From: an uncultured Algibacter sp.
GTDB lineage: Bacteria > Bacteroidota > Bacteroidia > Flavobacteriales > Flavobacteriaceae
Direction: 5' to 3'
Assembly (NCBI GenBank): GCA_947499935.1
Contig: CANMQH010000010.1
Coordinates: 1 to 64,000 of the forward strand
Length of the DNA stretch: 64,000 nt
Below are positions 43,942 to 52,518 of the stretch, one piece after another. A program made the position numbers and the translations under genes. A model generated the notes under the pieces. That model ran no database searches and was not told the origin of the DNA. It saw only the letters and a list, made by a program, of their open reading frames with translations. Each line of letters starts with the position of its first letter. Within the stretch, counting starts at the first letter, position 1.

Positions 43942-45544
43942 CTACCGTACTGCGAACTTTTTAATTACTCTGCCTTTGTCAAAAGTAAATGCTGCAATGT
44001 AAATTCCACTGGTTAAAAATGAAGTAGAAATTGCATTTTCTATGCCCGTTTTTACTTTTGCTCCTGAAAGATTATATATAGTATATTTTTGAAACTTAAC
44101 ATTTTTTAAAGAAACTATTTTTATAGTACTTAATATAACTTCTATGTTATTTGTTATTTCAAAATTAGGAACGTTTAATACTGCCTCATTAGCAAAGCCT
44201 GTCCAACCAGCATCTGTATAATCTTGTTCTCTAGCGTTTGAAATTATTAACTCAATAATAGAGTTATCACTGATAAAATTAATAGAGTTATTACTGAAAA
44301 AATTATTATAAGTAAGAATAGCTCCTGTAATATTTGAGGTTACTCTAGTAATTGGGTTACTACCAAAAGCTCTAATCCCTATGGTTGTTACATTATTTGG
44401 AATAGTAACTTCAATTAAGGAATTCCCTTTAAAAGCACCAAGTCCTATATTCGTTAGACTACTTAGCGTTTCAAAAGTAAGGTTACTTAATTGATTAAAT
44501 CGAAAAGCTTCACTTCCTATATTGGTTACATTATTCCCTATAGTAACACGGGTTAATGATTTATTAGATAAAGCTAAAGGTTCTATGCTAGTTACATTAA
44601 GGCAACACCACTATTTGCTAACGTTGATGGAATGATAACCGCTGTACCACTAGCAGTATCGTAACCAATAACAATTGCTGTAGATTTTGAGGTTGATCTA
44701 TATGTTACATTATTAAATATAAATGTTTGCTCTAAAATAATAAAATCACCCCAACCTGCATCTCTATATACTTGTGTAGTACCCCTTGGTACAAATAAGA
44801 CAATTTTCTCTGGTGAGGAAACAAAAAGACTATACACAGGAATAGCTCCTGTAATGTTTGAAGTTATTGTCGTAATATCTTCACTTAAATAAAAAGCTTG
44901 TCCTCCAACACTAACAGTATTAGTAAGGATATTAATATTTATTAATGGATTAAGTACAAAAGCTTCCTCTCCTATACTAACTATACTATTTGGGATAGCA
45001 ATACTTTGCAATCCATTAAATCGAAAAACTCTATTACCTATAATAGTTAAACTACTGGGACTTTCAAAATAACTTCATTTACTCCGGATGAAGATCCATT
45101 TGTGAAAAGACTTCCGCTAAAAGCACTATCTCCTATATGCGTTACCCCAGTTTCTATCCTAAGTATTTTTAATGAGGACTCAGAATTAAAGGCACCAGAA
45201 AAGGCATCCGTTCCAATACTAATTACACTATTTGGAATGGTAATACTTCCTAATCGATTAAGTCGAAAAGCATTTTTCTCTATACTAGTTACCGTATTTG
45301 GAATCTTAACACTTGTTAATTGGTTTCCGTCAAAAGCTACAAATGCTATACTAGTTACTCTATAAGTAATACCGCTATTTATTACAATTGATGGAATGTT
45401 AATAACAGTTGCATCTCCTACTCTCCCTCTAACTTTTACACCATTTGATGTTACTTCGTAACGTAAACCATCTTTGCTAAACGTAGTTTGTGCTTGTAGT
45501 GTAATATTAGTAATAACCAATACTAAGAATAATAATTTTTTCAT
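43942..45544 (-). pseudogene. Broken T9SS-secreted leucine-rich-repeat (BspA-like) protein
   Basis: Three consecutive open segments in different frames together read as one LRR_5/BspA-like surface protein. Segment 1 (45544-45047) has a signal peptide (ITLQAQT) and repeats such as NTVTSIEKNAFRLNRLGSI. A missing base near 45055 shifts the frame. Segment 2 (45011-44592) holds further repeats and a conserved VPRGTTQVYRDAGWGDF. A second missing base near 44598 (TTAATG where TTAAATG restores frame) ends it. Segment 3 (to a TAG at 43942) has more repeats and a type A T9SS sorting tail ending RVIKKFAVR. Probably inactive. Confidence 0.85.
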
Positions 45545-45599
45545 GTTTTTATATTAAGTAAGGTTATTGAAACACAAAACTAATGTTAAAATTATTTTT

Positions 45600-45965
45600 T
45601 GGGGTGTTGTTTAATGTATTGTCATATTTGCTCATAGGAGTTTAGTTCAGGTGTATATGGAGAGATTCTGAGCAGGTATCTACTCTCGGGAATTTTTATG
45701 TTTTCGGTAGCATGAAAGACCGTATTATCAATCACTGCTATTTTATGTTTTGAGGATTCTATTTTAAAAATATATTTAAATAGGCTTCAAATATTCTATC
45801 ATTAACTCTATTTATTCCCCATATAAAGCTATCATCAGTAATAAAAGATAATTCCCTTACAAGTATAACTTTGCAACTTGGGTATAATCTTGATCATTAT
45901 ACCTAAATAATAATCTAATGTTTAATGGAGCATTTTCTTTTGTTAATCGATAAAGAAAGTTAATT
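45600..45965 (-). pseudogene. IS630-like transposase remnant
   Basis: On the minus strand the fragments DDSFIWGINRVNDRIFEAYL and KIAVIDNTVFHATENIKIPE are readable in different frames. They are followed by a run equivalent to the family's S-P-Y-T-P-E-L-N block; a TGA then replaces the expected tryptophan after YEQI. The D-N...FH and SPYTPELN patterns are typical of DDE transposases of the IS630/Tc1 group. Frames change at least twice and no start survives. Confidence 0.7.
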
Positions 45966-46041
45966 GTTGCCATGAATAAATATTTACCGTACAAAAACAG
46001 TCATTTATGTATTGTACGATTTAATTCAATTTATTACAATC

Positions 46042-46319
46042 TAAGTATCAAACGGAACTAGCAAAACAGAATACCAAACCATCGATGACAGATGGATACG
46101 ATTGGTATTAAAATGCTTTGGCAGAACTTATCAATGGTATATTAAAAGGAGAATTTCTTATCTCTAAATGCAATACGGGAAAAAGAACCAAAACAGCTTA
46201 TAGATGAATCAATAAAAACATATAACAACAAAAGACCGCATTTGAGTCTTAATTACAAAACACCTAACTTTATACACAACAAAAAATCCAGCGAAGCTAG
46301 CTTCACTGGATTAATTTAA
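46042..46319 (+). pseudogene. IS3-like transposase (integrase core) remnant
   Basis: Plus-strand fragments MTDGYDWY, then after a TAA stop NALAELINGILKGEFLISKC, then after a frameshift LIDESIKTYNNKRPHLSLNY and KTPNFIHNKK up to a TAA at 46317-46319. These match the C-terminal part of IS3-family OrfB (the catalytic glutamate region and the family's RPHLSLNYKTP block). Clearly non-functional. Confidence 0.8.
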
Positions 46320-46392
46320 TATTTATTAATTGTCAACCTATTTTAGGACGACTCAATCCGTTTGAAAAATATAATATTAATTCATATTATAA

Positions 46393-47550
46393 ATGAAAAT
46401 AACAGCAGTAAAACCATATCCAATCAATGTAGGCTCAGGAAGTCAGTTGGTTGTTAAAATAGAAACAGATTCTGGAGTTTATGGATGGGGAGCTTCTGGT
46501 TTATCAGGAAGAGAATATGCGGTAGTAGGAGCCTTAAAACATTATGCACCACTAATTATTGGTAGAGACCCTATGCAAATTGGAGCCATTTGGCAAGATT
46601 TATATAGAGGGCAGTATTTTGAAGGTGGTCGTGTATTGACCGCAGCCATATCTGCTATAGATATAGCGCTGCACGACTTAAAAGGGAAAGTTTTAGGCGT
46701 TCCGGTGTATGAATTACTCGGTGGAAAGCAGCGCGATTTTGTAGAGTGCTTTGCCTCAGTACGTTTTTCTACGTTAGATGTTTTATTAAATCAATCTGAA
46801 AAATTAGTGAGCGAAGGGTGGAATATGCTAAGATTAGCGCCGGCTGAGTTTGAGGCTCAAAAAGACATATCAAGATTTGAACCTCGAGAATCTATTGCGC
46901 TTTTAGCAAATTGGATGATTAAACTTCGTGAGGTAGTCGGTAAAAACATAACTATAGGCTTAGATTATCACACAAGATTAACAGCAGCCGAAACATATTC
47001 TTTTATGAATCGTATGCCAGTTGGCACTTTAGATTTTATAGAAGAACCGATTCGAGATGAAAACCCTGAAGCTTATGAAAGTTTAAGAAAAATGATTGAT
47101 ATTCCATTTGCTATTGGCGAGGAGTTCTCGAGCAAATGGCAATTTTTACCATTTATAGAACGAAATATTGCGCAATATGCAAGAATAGATGTATGTAATG
47201 TAGGCGGTATTACCGAGGCGATGAAAGTCGCGTCAATGGCAGAAGCTCATTATATAGATTTAATGCCTCATAACCCATTAGGTCCTGTTTGTACAGCAGC
47301 AACTATTCATGTGGCCGCAGCTTCTCCTAATTTTAGTTGGTTAGAAGAGGTGAATACAGGAGCACATGTCTCAACAAACGACCCACAATTTTATCCAGTA
47401 CAGCCTAAATTAGTCGGCCCTAGATACCCAGTTTTAGATACACCAGGTCTTGGCGTTGATGTGGATGAAGAATTTATAAAAGAACGAGAATTTATTCCAG
47501 TTGAAATTCCTAGACTAAGACGAAATGACGGCTCTTTAACGAATTGGTAA
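46393..47550 (+). CDS. Enolase-superfamily sugar-acid dehydratase (galactonate dehydratase-like)
   Basis: A 385-residue mandelate-racemase-type enzyme. Capping domain features: VKIETDSGVYGWGASG and QDLYRGQYFEGG. Barrel: metal ligands D191, E217 (FIEEPI) and E243 (IGEEF); catalytic-type histidines H193 in GLDYHTRL and H293 in MPHNPLGP. This H-x-H pattern and local sequence resemble E. coli DgoD rather than KxK racemases or anhydrogalactonate cycloisomerase, from memory. It would dehydrate an aldonate to a 2-keto-3-deoxy acid in the cytoplasm. The sulfatase-lactonase fusion follows after 34 nt on the same strand. Exact substrate is uncertain. Confidence 0.8.
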   Translation: MKITAVKPYPINVGSGSQLVVKIETDSGVYGWGASGLSGREYAVVGALKHYAPLIIGRDPMQIGAIWQDLYRGQYFEGGRVLTAAISAIDIALHDLKGKVLGVPVYELLGGKQRDFVECFASVRFSTLDVLLNQSEKLVSEGWNMLRLAPAEFEAQKDISRFEPRESIALLANWMIKLREVVGKNITIGLDYHTRLTAAETYSFMNRMPVGTLDFIEEPIRDENPEAYESLRKMIDIPFAIGEEFSSKWQFLPFIERNIAQYARIDVCNVGGITEAMKVASMAEAHYIDLMPHNPLGPVCTAATIHVAAASPNFSWLEEVNTGAHVSTNDPQFYPVQPKLVGPRYPVLDTPGLGVDVDEEFIKEREFIPVEIPRLRRNDGSLTNW

Positions 47551-47584
47551 TTGTTCATTTAAACCATAATACAATTTATTATTT

Positions 47585-49849
47585 ATGAAATTTTATACTT
47601 TATTAGTTTTAGCAGTTTTATGTTTAGGATGCGGTTCTAAGAATAATACTATAAAGAAACAACCTAACATTATTTTAATAATGGCAGACGATTTGGGTTT
47701 TGAATGTTTGGAGACCTACGGAAGTACCTCCTATAAAACCCCTAATCTAAATAAACTTGCAGCAACAGGAATGCAGTTTAATAATGCCTATGCACAACCT
47801 TTATGTACACCTTCAAGGGTTGAAATCATGACAGGTAAATATAATTTTAGAAACTGGAAAGCCTTTGGGATTTTAGACCCTAATGAAAAAACATTTGGGC
47901 ATTTAATGAAAGATGCTGGCTATAATACATGTATTGTTGGTAAGTGGCAATTACAAAGTTACGATACCATTGGGCATCCAGGTGCGCAGTACAGAAGAGG
48001 TTCAGGTATGAAGGTTCATGACGCTGGTTTTGACGAATACAGTTTATGGCATACTGGGCATCAGGAAGATAAAGGCTCCAGGTATGCGAATCCTAATATT
48101 TTGCAAAACGGAACTTTTTTAGAAGGTGTAAAAGACAAATACGGTCCAGATATTTTTTCAGATTATTTAAATGAATTTGTGAACAAGCAAGATGATAAAC
48201 CCTTTTTCATTTATTATCCAATGACGTTAACGCACGACCCTTTTTCTCCAACACCAGATAGCGATTCATGGTCAGATTACGAACAAAGGTTTGAAGACCA
48301 CCCAAAGCATTTTGGCGATATGGTGGAATACATGGATAAAATCGTTGGTAAGATTATCAAGAATCTAGATGAAAAGGGGATAAGAGAGGAAACACTCATT
48401 CTTTTTTATTCAGATAATGGTACGCATCAATTGGTAACATCATCATTAAATGATAAACCGTATAAAGGCGGTAAAGGCTTAACTTCAGAATCGGGAATTA
48501 AAGTCCCATTTATTGCAAATTGGTCTGGAAAAATTAAGCAAGGAACAAAAACTGACGCGTATGTTAGTGCCGTTGATTTTTTACCAACAGTTCTAGATAT
48601 TGCTGGTGTCAAGGTAACTGAGGCAACTCAAACAGACGGACAGAGTTTTTTACCTGTACTTAAAGGAGAACCTAGCAATAGAAGAGATTGGGTGTATATA
48701 GGTTATAACCCAAAACCTGGAATTGGTAAAGAACGGTTTGATTTGCAAGAGTTTGTTCTAAATTCAGAATATAAACTCTACAGCGACGGACGTTTTTACA
48801 ACACCAAAGATGATGTTTTAGAAGAGACTCCATTACATTTAAAAGACGTTTCGGATAGCGAGAAATCTACAATCAATACATTCAAACATGTATTAGATTC
48901 ACTTAATAAATATCCAAACTATGGTTATATAGACCGTCTTGATCCAGCAATTGATGAAATTATTTCTAAAAATGCTAAAATTCAATTGGTAGCAAGGGGT
49001 TTTAATTGGTCTGAAGGCCCTTTATGGTTGCCAAAAGAAGAAAAGCTTATTTTCTCTGATGTTCCTGAGAATACCATATATGAATGGAGTGAAAAAGATG
49101 ATTTACAGGTTTATATGTCGCCTTCTGGATATACAGGTTCAGATAAAAACATTAAAAAAGGCAAAGGCTCAAATGGGCTAACACTTGATGCTGATGGAAA
49201 TTTAGTGTTATGTCAAGTAGGAGATAGGCGTATTAGTAAACTAAAAAGCTTATCCAATCCTAATCAGCCAGAGTTTGAACCCTTGGTTACCCATTATAAA
49301 GGCAAAAAATTGAATGCGCCTAATGATTTGGTGTACGATAAAAAAGGGAATTTATATTTTACAGACCCTTCTTTTGGACTAAGAAAAAATAAAAGTGAAC
49401 TAGGCTTTAATGGCGTTTACTTCTTCAGTGAAAATAAGAAACTTACACTACTAGATAAAACGATTGATAAACCGAATGGTATCGCTATATCTAACGATGG
49501 TAAGATACTTTATGTGGCAGATTCTAATTCCGAGAGGCCATCTATTTGGGCTTTTGATATTATTTCTGACGGTGTTGTAAAAAATAAACGTCGCTTTTTT
49601 GATGCTACAAAGGCTTTACATGGAAGCATTGATAAGCAAAAAGCAGATGGGATGAAGTTGGATAGTCAAGGAAATATTTTTCTAGCAGGCCCAGGAGGTG
49701 TTCTTATTATAAACCCGTCAGGGAAGCATTTAGGGACTATAACATTAGATAAACGTACTGGGAATTGTGCGTTTTCAGATGATGAGAAATACCTTTTTAT
49801 TACTTGTGATAATTATTTAATGCGTGTTGAACTAAAGCCAGAGTTGTAA
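47585..49849 (+). CDS. Sulfatase fused to an SMP-30/gluconolactonase domain (lipoprotein)
   Basis: A single uninterrupted 754-residue frame. Lipobox LCLGC gives Cys16. Residues 25-450 are a formylglycine-dependent sulfatase: PNIILIMADDLG (D35, D36), modification motif CTPSR (C74-R78), VGKWQL (K120) and FYSDNGTH. Residues about 463-754 form a six-blade propeller of the SMP-30/gluconolactonase type: GFNWSEGPLWLP (metal ligand E477), GSNGLTLDADGN, LNAPNDLVYDKKG and PNGIAISNDGK. The enzyme would desulfate a saccharide at the cell surface or in the periplasm and perhaps open a lactone. I know no standard family with this fusion. Confidence 0.85.
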   Translation: MKFYTLLVLAVLCLGCGSKNNTIKKQPNIILIMADDLGFECLETYGSTSYKTPNLNKLAATGMQFNNAYAQPLCTPSRVEIMTGKYNFRNWKAFGILDPNEKTFGHLMKDAGYNTCIVGKWQLQSYDTIGHPGAQYRRGSGMKVHDAGFDEYSLWHTGHQEDKGSRYANPNILQNGTFLEGVKDKYGPDIFSDYLNEFVNKQDDKPFFIYYPMTLTHDPFSPTPDSDSWSDYEQRFEDHPKHFGDMVEYMDKIVGKIIKNLDEKGIREETLILFYSDNGTHQLVTSSLNDKPYKGGKGLTSESGIKVPFIANWSGKIKQGTKTDAYVSAVDFLPTVLDIAGVKVTEATQTDGQSFLPVLKGEPSNRRDWVYIGYNPKPGIGKERFDLQEFVLNSEYKLYSDGRFYNTKDDVLEETPLHLKDVSDSEKSTINTFKHVLDSLNKYPNYGYIDRLDPAIDEIISKNAKIQLVARGFNWSEGPLWLPKEEKLIFSDVPENTIYEWSEKDDLQVYMSPSGYTGSDKNIKKGKGSNGLTLDADGNLVLCQVGDRRISKLKSLSNPNQPEFEPLVTHYKGKKLNAPNDLVYDKKGNLYFTDPSFGLRKNKSELGFNGVYFFSENKKLTLLDKTIDKPNGIAISNDGKILYVADSNSERPSIWAFDIISDGVVKNKRRFFDATKALHGSIDKQKADGMKLDSQGNIFLAGPGGVLIINPSGKHLGTITLDKRTGNCAFSDDEKYLFITCDNYLMRVELKPEL

Positions 49850-49910
49850 AATTTTAAAGAATAGCATTGTTTTTTACATTATTAAACGATGTGTACTTTT
49901 AATCTGATTT

Positions 49911-49948
49911 AGCATACCAATTTTAATTAAAATTGGTATGCTTTTTTT
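49911..49948. terminator. Bidirectional terminator between convergent operons
   Basis: The 32-bp perfect palindrome 49911-49942 (half-site AGCATACCAATTTTAA) is followed by a T-run, and lies between the stop of the sulfatase fusion and the stop of the mutarotase gene (49949). Confidence 0.85.
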
Positions 49949-50290
49949 CTATAGTTGAAAAATTTGCTCTAAAAGAATCCACTTTTCGCCATCTTTAGCC
50001 CAAGGCAGCTCTTGTTGATAATCCCACATAAGATTTTCCCATTCTTGCACTTTTGGGTTATTGGCATCCATTTCGGCCTTTTTTACAGGGTCAAAAGTAT
50101 CATCAACTTCCATAATCATAAACATACGGTTTCCAGTAAGGTAAATTTGCATGTCTGTAATTCCAGTATCTTTAATACTTTTTGTGATTTCTGGCCATGC
50201 TTTACCTTTAGCATGGTATGCTTTGTACTCTGCAATGAGTTTAGAATCATCTTTTAAATCGCAGGAATAACAATATCTTGTAGTTTTCAT
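49949..50290 (-). CDS. RhaM-type (DUF718) sugar mutarotase
   Basis: A 113-residue dimeric alpha/beta-barrel-type mutarotase related to L-rhamnose mutarotase RhaM, and to the mutarotase of the Campylobacter fucose locus. Visible signatures: YCYSCDLKDDSKLIAEYKAYH (in part), the conserved H26, WPEITKSIKDTGI and MQIYLTGNRMFMIME. It would speed interconversion of anomers so the dehydrogenase gets its preferred form. Last gene of the minus-strand operon; it starts 5 nt after fucP. The sugar is probably L-galactose or L-fucose, from context. Confidence 0.88.
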   Translation of the reverse strand: MKTTRYCYSCDLKDDSKLIAEYKAYHAKGKAWPEITKSIKDTGITDMQIYLTGNRMFMIMEVDDTFDPVKKAEMDANNPKVQEWENLMWDYQQELPWAKDGEKWILLEQIFQL

Positions 50291-50295
50291 TCTAA

Positions 50296-51633
50296 TTAAA
50301 TTTTAGATTTTTTATAAGTACTATAACCATAATGAGCCACAACAGCTAAACAGATTAATGGTAAAATAAAAGAGAAGTTAACTTCAGGAATGAACCCTAA
50401 AATTTGTTCATCTGCAAAGCCAGGACCTCCCCAATCTAAAATACTTCCTTGTAAAACAGGCATTAAAGCGCCACCTACAATGGCCATAACTAATCCAGCC
50501 GACCCTATTTTAGCTTCGTCTCCCATGTTTTTCAGGGCAACTCCGTAAATAGTAGGAAACATAATTGACATAAATAAAGACACAGCAACTAGAGAATATA
50601 AACCTGTGGTGCCTTGTAATAAAATAGCTCCTGCACAAAATATAACACCACCAATACCAAATAACATTAATATTTTTGATGGGTTTATGGTTTTCATCAA
50701 GCCTGTTCCAATCCATCGTCCTGTCAAGAAAATTATCATGGCAGCAACATTAAACCAAGTGGCTGTTAATTGAGCTGATTCGGCTAAACTTTCATTAATA
50801 TTATCTACATATTGAAAAATATATGTCCAACACATAATTTGAGCGCCTACATAAAAAGCTTGAGCAATTACACCGTGTAAATAATTTTTATTAGCAAATA
50901 GTTTTTTGAATGACTCTGAAAGGGAAATTTTATCTCCATCTGCCGTTTTTGGTATTTTTGTAAAAATAATAATGACCATAATTGCCAAAACTACCAATCC
51001 TAAAATAATATATGGTAAACTAATTATTCCTAAATCATTTTCTCTAACAGCTCCTTTTGCTGTTTCCGATAATGTATCATAAATTAAAGCACCTGTTGCA
51101 TCTTTATCATCAGACCTTAAAGCTGAAATAACAAATTGCTGAGCCACAATCATTCCAATTAATGAACCGATAGGATTAAAAGCTTGGGCTAAATTTAATC
51201 GTTGGGTAGCCGTTTCTTTATCTCCTAAAGCTAATATGAGTGGATTAGAAGTGGTTTCTAAAAAGGCTAGACCACAAGTAATAACCCAAAGTGATATTAA
51301 AAAATAATTAAACTCTTCATATGCGGCTGCAGGGTAAAATAAAAATGCGCCTAAGGCATATAAACAAAGCCCTAAAATAATTCCTGATTTATAGCTATAC
51401 TTTCTAATGAATAGAGCTGCTGGTAAAGCCATGAAAAAATACCCAAAATAGAACGCAAATTGTACTAAAGATGCTTGTACATTTGACAACTCAGGCATCA
51501 CTTTTTTAAATGCAGACACCATAGGATTTGTTAAATCATTGGCAATACCCCAAAGCGCAAAGAGTGATGTTATGATGATAAAAGGGAATAATAATTCCTT
51601 TTTTATAACTGGTATATTTTTGAGTTTATTCAT
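50296..51633 (-). CDS. fucP: FucP-type sugar:proton symporter (MFS)
   Basis: A 445-residue major-facilitator transporter with 12 helices, of the FucP subgroup. The two functional acids known from E. coli FucP have clear counterparts: D33 in LWGIANDLTNPMV and E126 in GLAFLETTSNPLI. NLAQAFNPIGSLIG is also a subgroup signature. E. coli FucP carries L-fucose and also L-galactose, so the substrate matches either pathway reading. A terminator-like hairpin lies between it and the SDR gene upstream, so fucP and the mutarotase may be partly uncoupled from the rest. Confidence 0.92.
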   Translation of the reverse strand: MNKLKNIPVIKKELLFPFIIITSLFALWGIANDLTNPMVSAFKKVMPELSNVQASLVQFAFYFGYFFMALPAALFIRKYSYKSGIILGLCLYALGAFLFYPAAAYEEFNYFLISLWVITCGLAFLETTSNPLILALGDKETATQRLNLAQAFNPIGSLIGMIVAQQFVISALRSDDKDATGALIYDTLSETAKGAVRENDLGIISLPYIILGLVVLAIMVIIIFTKIPKTADGDKISLSESFKKLFANKNYLHGVIAQAFYVGAQIMCWTYIFQYVDNINESLAESAQLTATWFNVAAMIIFLTGRWIGTGLMKTINPSKILMLFGIGGVIFCAGAILLQGTTGLYSLVAVSLFMSIMFPTIYGVALKNMGDEAKIGSAGLVMAIVGGALMPVLQGSILDWGGPGFADEQILGFIPEVNFSFILPLICLAVVAHYGYSTYKKSKI

Positions 51634-51663
51634 GAGTTATTAGATTTAGTTTAATGTATTGCA

Positions 51664-51706
51664 AAGTAAAAAAGACGACACATACCTTATGCTCAATTCG
51701 TCTTTT
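51664..51706 (-). terminator. Intra-operon terminator-like hairpin upstream of fucP
   Basis: On the minus strand AAAAGACGA (51706-51698) pairs with TCGTCTTTT (51678-51670), followed by further Ts and TACTTTGC. It lies 18 nt after the SDR stop. TACTTTG resembles a -7 box with one base missing from the spacer, so a fucP promoter here is possible. Confidence 0.6.
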
Positions 51707-51723
51707 ATAGGGTAACATATGTT

Positions 51724-52515
51724 TTATTCTGTAAGTAACGAACGGTCTAAATGCACATAGCCACCATCAACAGTAATGAATTGACCTGTAGTATGTGATG
51801 ATTTTTCAGAAATCGTAAATAAACATTGGTCTGCAATTTCTGCAGGCGTTGTCATTCTATTTTCTAAAGGGATTTTCTTAACAATAGATTTAAGTTTTTC
51901 TTCGCCATTATCTAAAGTTTTTATCCATGCATCATAAGCTGGTGTCCAACTTTCTGCAATAACAATAGCGTTAGAACGGATACCAAATGGTATTAAATCT
52001 ACAGCCCATTCTCTAGTTAATCCAAATACGCCACCTTTAGAGGCCGCGTAGCCAGAAGTACCACCTTGGCCTGTTAAAGCCACTTTAGAACCTATGTTTA
52101 ATATGTTTCCTTTAGCTTTTTTAAGCATGGGCAAACAAAATTTGGTCATGGCAAAAAAGCTGACCATATTTAACTTTAAAGAATACATAAAATCATCCAT
52201 AGACGCATCAAGCCCTGCACCATCATTAACACCTACATTGTTAATTAAGGCATCAATACGCCCATATTTTTCATTGATAGATTTTACGGATTGCTCAATT
52301 TGATTGTAGTCTGATAAATCGGTTTTAAAAAAAGATGCATCAATACCTTTATCTTGTAGTTCTTTGACATAGGCGATACCTCTATCGTTTCTATCGACAA
52401 TGACTGGAATGGCGCCTTCTTTTGCTAAATGCTGAACAATGGTTTCTCCTATACTACCTTTAATTCCTGCGGCCCCTGTAACTACTACTATTTTTCCTTG
52501 TAATCCTAAATCCAT
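51724..52515 (-). CDS. Short-chain dehydrogenase, probable L-fucose/L-galactose 1-dehydrogenase
   Basis: A 263-residue classical SDR. The cofactor motif is VTGAAGIKGSIGE (12-24) and NNVG follows at 92-95. The catalytic triad is S143, Y156 and K160 (SGYAASK). FGIRSNAIVIAESWTPAYDAW after the active site recalls SDRs of sugar-acid loci such as the Campylobacter FucX protein, by memory. It would oxidise the hemiacetal carbon to a lactone. It lies 3 nt after the lactonase stop in a tight operon. Confidence 0.85.
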   Translation of the reverse strand: MDLGLQGKIVVVTGAAGIKGSIGETIVQHLAKEGAIPVIVDRNDRGIAYVKELQDKGIDASFFKTDLSDYNQIEQSVKSINEKYGRIDALINNVGVNDGAGLDASMDDFMYSLKLNMVSFFAMTKFCLPMLKKAKGNILNIGSKVALTGQGGTSGYAASKGGVFGLTREWAVDLIPFGIRSNAIVIAESWTPAYDAWIKTLDNGEEKLKSIVKKIPLENRMTTPAEIADQCLFTISEKSSHTTGQFITVDGGYVHLDRSLLTE

Positions 52516-52518
52516 GTG

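Larger units (their letters stand above)
45545..46392. other. Decayed insertion-sequence region
   Basis: 848 nt with no intact gene. It holds the relic of an IS630-like transposase on the minus strand and the relic of an IS3-like transposase on the plus strand, both with stops and frameshifts. I see no intact terminal inverted repeats or target duplications. Confidence 0.7.

Noticed and set aside
43942-45544. Programmed frameshifting in the LRR gene.
   Set aside because: Neither shift site has a slippery heptamer or a following pseudoknot-like structure, and two shifts would be needed.
46345-46362. Operator-like ACTCAATCCGTTTGAA upstream of the enolase-superfamily gene.
   Set aside because: It resembles the LacI operator core but has an extra base and mismatches, so symmetry is lost. 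Not enough to claim a site.
46393-47550. Assignment as 3,6-anhydro-L-galactonate cycloisomerase, tempting because of GH117.
   Set aside because: The barrel has the DgoD-like H193 and H293 pattern and lacks the KxK lysines I recall for the cycloisomerase.
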